Assembly (NCBI GenBank): GCA_944325595.1
Contig: CALVAQ010000008.1
Span: 1 to 64,000 of the forward strand
Source of the DNA: Candidatus Gastranaerophilales bacterium
GTDB taxonomy: Bacteria > Cyanobacteriota > Vampirovibrionia > Gastranaerophilales > Gastranaerophilaceae
DNA length: 64,000 nucleotides
Direction: 5' to 3'
Shown one piece after another: positions 61,664-64,000 of this stretch. The notes under the pieces are model-generated. The model was not told where the DNA came from. It saw only the letters and a program-made list of their open reading frames with translations, and did not search any database. Each line of letters starts with the position of its first letter. Within the stretch, counting starts at the first letter, position 1. Both the position numbers and the translations under genes were made by a program.

Positions 61664-62292
61664 TAATCCTCATCCTGTAATGTTGATTCAACTTCGTTGA
61701 GGCTGTTGTCTCTTGAGGGATTGTATTTTTTTATTTCGCTGTTTATATAGCTTATCTGAGTTTCAATTTTTTCTTTGTCTTCAGAATCAGGCTTCTTGCT
61801 CAGATATTTATTGTAATTGTCAATTGCGGAGTTGAGCAAATCAACGATTTTTGTTTTATCTGCATCGGTCAAAGCTTTTTGTGTATCTTCAGAAACCGTA
61901 TTTTCCTGTTGCGAAATATCTTCCTTATCGGCACTTTCAGCATTTGATGAACCGTTTGCAATTTGCTCCGCTTCACCCTCACAGGCAACAGCAAGAGAAT
62001 AGTACGAATCCGGATGGTCAGGATTGAGTTGTATTGCATTTTTCAAAGAAGCCTGTGCTTCAGCAAACTCTTTGTTCTCAATCAGAGCAACGCCCAGATT
62101 GTAATGGGTTTCAAAAATGCTTGTATCCAAATCAATGCTCGAACGGAGTCTGCAAATAGCCTTTTCGACTTCTCCGTTTGCCATATATTCTTTTGCTTTG
62201 CTGTTAAGTTCCTGTACTGCAAGATTGTTTATACAAGCCGTACTGATTACCGAAACAAACAGTATCGTGATTAATAAAACAACTTTTTTCAT
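61663..62292 (-). CDS. TPR-containing lipoprotein
   Basis: From the Met at 62292 the protein starts MKKVVLLITILFVSVISTAC, a signal peptide ending in the lipobox STAC. A longer frame from 62337 would spoil this. Two or three TPR units follow (FETHYNLGVALIENKEFAEA, NPDHPDSYYSLAVACEGEA), then an acidic low-complexity spacer and a helical tail. A periplasmic-side scaffold lipoprotein, about 209 residues. Overlaps lgt by one base. Confidence 0.82.
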   Translation of the reverse strand: MKKVVLLITILFVSVISTACINNLAVQELNSKAKEYMANGEVEKAICRLRSSIDLDTSIFETHYNLGVALIENKEFAEAQASLKNAIQLNPDHPDSYYSLAVACEGEAEQIANGSSNAESADKEDISQQENTVSEDTQKALTDADKTKIVDLLNSAIDNYNKYLSKKPDSEDKEKIETQISYINSEIKKYNPSRDNSLNEVESTLQDED

Positions 62293-62457
62293 AATATATA
62301 AATTGAAATAATTATTCTTTGTTAATCGATATGCCATACATTTTATACAAAATTAAATTATTTGGCAACAATATCAAAATAAGATACAATAAACAAAGTA
62401 GTCAAATCGGATGAAATGTTCAAAAAGGCTGCTGTTACACATAAAAAGGAAACAAAA

Positions 62458-62739
62458 ATGTCAGATGATGAAAAAGTAGTTTCGCTATCAAGAGCAAAAC
62501 ATGATAATGATAATTCAAAAAAGCAGGAAGATTCGGAGCAGAACAATGCCTACACTCCGGTATACTGCAGTTTTTGCGGACGACCGAATACAGAAGTCGT
62601 AAAAATGGTAAAAGGTCCCGGTGTAAATATCTGTTCCGAATGCACAATGATTGCGGTACAGTATCTTATTTTGGAAGACAGAATGCCTTCCGGAGCCGCC
62701 CAGCAGATTCTTGATGCCTTCTGGACAAAAGCCGAGTAA
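62458..62739 (+). CDS. Free-standing ClpX-type zinc-binding domain protein
   Basis: Starting at the ATG preceded by AAGGAAAC, the 93-residue protein has a disordered acidic N-terminus and one ClpX zinc-binding domain: Cys37-x2-Cys40 (VYCSFCGRPN), VKMVKGPGV and Cys59-x2-Cys62 (NICSECTMIAV). There is no ATPase core. In ClpX this domain dimerises and recruits adaptors. A separate copy could act as an adaptor or competitor for ClpX. An upstream ATG at 62416 has no binding site. Followed 13 bases later by the partial HEAT-like gene. Confidence 0.82.
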   Translation: MSDDEKVVSLSRAKHDNDNSKKQEDSEQNNAYTPVYCSFCGRPNTEVVKMVKGPGVNICSECTMIAVQYLILEDRMPSGAAQQILDAFWTKAE

Positions 62740-62752
62740 TGGGAGTTTTTAG

Positions 62753-64000
62753 ATGTCGGAAATGCAGAAAGAAAATAAACTACAAATCAGAGCAAAACTT
62801 TTGTCTGCGATTGCAAACCTTCTAAATTCCCAAAATAAAGAACAGGTAAATCAACAGGTTGAAGAACTGTCACAAATTCAAGACAAATCTGCTGTCCTTG
62901 AAATACTGAAAAAGGAATTTTTAAAAGACAATACAGAGTCAAAGGATTTTATTATTTCTTTTCTGCTTCGCACAATACTGGCACAGGATGTATTGGAAAA
63001 TGCTTTTTTTGAGGATTTAATTAATCCCAAAATCAATGATGAAACCAAAGCCAAAGTTGTAAATTTCTTGAGAGAAATCGGCAAGCATGTAAATTACGAT
63101 GAATACATCAGCTACTTTGAAAACCCTGATGAAATCATTGATACTGACACGGAAAAACTGCTGGAAAACGCAAAAATAAACCCTGAAGCACAAATCGATT
63201 TTTTGGATTTTTTAACTGCCCTGCCTGATTCTGAAAAAGAAATGCTTGTTACTTCCCTTTCTCAGGACTATGACGGAGACAACCTGACAAATATTCTTGT
63301 TCCCGTTATTATGTCAAATCCCTACAGCGAACTTTCTCAGTCAGCAATTTCGGCAATAGGAGAAAGTAAATCAAAACTGGCTTATCCTGCATTATTAAAA
63401 GTGTACGAGATTGCTGAAGACCAAAAAATCAGAGCAAATGTCCAAAAAAGCCTCAACCTGTTAAAACTTTCAGGGATAAAAGAGGATTTGACAAAAGATT
63501 ATTACAAAAAGATACTCGGGAAATCTCCGATAAATGCCTGCTATCTGAGTTTCCCCGACGGACATGGCAATATAGGCTTGATTTTTTCCAGAAAAACAGA
63601 ATCCGGTTTTATTCAGATGTTTGCTCTTGTTATGAATGATATTGACGGAATAATTGATTGTTTCGGCTTTAACGAAATTTCTGAACAGGAGTTTGAAAGA
63701 ATAGTAGACAAATTCTATCAAAACAACAAAGTTATTGAAGCAGATGCTGTTTTTTGTAAATATTTAATGGAAAACGCCGAAAAGATAACACGGCTTAAAT
63801 TTGAAGCTGTTTCGTATGAATACATTGCATGGAAATCTATTACAAACGATATAGATTACGCAGAGATTGACCTGAAACAGCAGCTAAACACCGTTGAATT
63901 GAACGAATTTTTGATGAAACAAATATACGAACAGGGCTATTTTGACAGATGGTTCTTCGAAAAGAACGACAATACAGCTTTTTCTGCAATGATGGAAAAT
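62753..64000 (+). CDS. Helical-repeat protein, truncated by window edge
   Basis: ATG at 62753 with GGGAG 7 bases upstream opens a frame of 416 codons that is still open at 64000. The product is acidic and helical, with HEAT-like units such as NPYSELSQSAISAIGESKSK and LAYPALLKVYEIAED. A mixed alpha/beta segment follows from about residue 265 (INACYLSFPDGHGNIGLIFS). No family recognised. Likely co-transcribed with the ClpX-type zinc domain gene. Confidence 0.75.
   Translation, partial: MSEMQKENKLQIRAKLLSAIANLLNSQNKEQVNQQVEELSQIQDKSAVLEILKKEFLKDNTESKDFIISFLLRTILAQDVLENAFFEDLINPKINDETKAKVVNFLREIGKHVNYDEYISYFENPDEIIDTDTEKLLENAKINPEAQIDFLDFLTALPDSEKEMLVTSLSQDYDGDNLTNILVPVIMSNPYSELSQSAISAIGESKSKLAYPALLKVYEIAEDQKIRANVQKSLNLLKLSGIKEDLTKDYYKKILGKSPINACYLSFPDGHGNIGLIFSRKTESGFIQMFALVMNDIDGIIDCFGFNEISEQEFERIVDKFYQNNKVIEADAVFCKYLMENAEKITRLKFEAVSYEYIAWKSITNDIDYAEIDLKQQLNTVELNEFLMKQIYEQGYFDRWFFEKNDNTAFSAMMEN

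Overview
The window looks like chromosome from an AT-rich, Gram-negative, probably gut-associated member of the non-photosynthetic cyanobacterial lineage (Vampirovibrionia/Melainabacteria, order Gastranaerophilales). This is an inference. It rests on a Ycf45-type AAA/R3H protein (56023-57615), a SLOG protein of the kind annotated in cyanobacteria as DNA recombination-mediator protein A (23828-24403), diderm envelope genes (autotransporters, TonB-like proteins, lgt) and the absence of photosynthesis genes. The standard code with UGA stops fits all the genes. No phage, IS transposase or CRISPR array was seen.

Layout. 1-630: a tRNA-Leu(UAA) gene whose 5' and 3' flanks are both tandemly duplicated. 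657-5407: alaS, a hidden 59-aa basic protein, a helical-repeat protein, a palindromic non-coding element and a RimI-like acetyltransferase. 5412-10575: a BioY-like transporter, gshB-gshA with a divergent glyoxalase I, a Cys-rich cupin, an SGNH hydrolase and a SprA-related metalloprotease. 10572-17363: an envelope cluster with a DUF1893 lipoprotein, two VWA proteins, two TonB-like proteins, an eight-span membrane protein with an FHA-like N-terminus, a glycine-zipper periplasmic protein and a 68-aa membrane protein. 17443-22154: a Pmp-repeat autotransporter and a large unknown protein. 22227-31547: a CoA-transferase pair, SLOG protein, PcrA/UvrD helicase, secreted matrixin-like protease, pyrimidine-nucleoside phosphorylase, winged-helix protein, tmk and serS. 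31637-36339: a periplasmic beta-domain protein, then a HEAT-repeat/queC/DUF366/SPOR operon, then rpsL-rpsG without fusA or tuf. 36466-41572: a histidine kinase, a lone receiver, a degenerate GspE-like ATPase, an unknown protein and an HD-domain protein in one orientation. 41535-48314: TPR protein, periplasmic beta-domain protein, dnaB, a small cupin, two DUF4013 membrane proteins, ribH and ribF. 48315-50038: two candidate small RNAs, a barrel-like exported protein and a pentapeptide-repeat protein. 50116-55113: a 1665-aa Pmp-type autotransporter. 55114-56022: about 900 bases of non-coding repeats. 56023-64000: the Ycf45-like protein, a GNAT, small and large proteins of unknown function, a TPR lipoprotein with lgt, a free-standing ClpX-type zinc domain and a helical-repeat gene that runs off the right edge.

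How the parts relate. Housekeeping genes (alaS, serS, tmk, dnaB, rpsL-rpsG, ribH/ribF, queC, lgt) alternate with lineage-specific envelope genes. The best candidates for undescribed systems are the 12-17.4 kb envelope cluster, in which cytoplasmic, membrane and periplasmic parts appear to form one apparatus, and the 36.5-41.6 kb signalling operon, whose parts resemble a c-di-GMP circuit with diagnostic residues missing. Three dispersed genes (16113, 31637, 42473) share a periplasmic domain resembling the VirB10/TrbI beta-fold, and three more (3702, 32319, 62753) are HEAT-like helical repeats.
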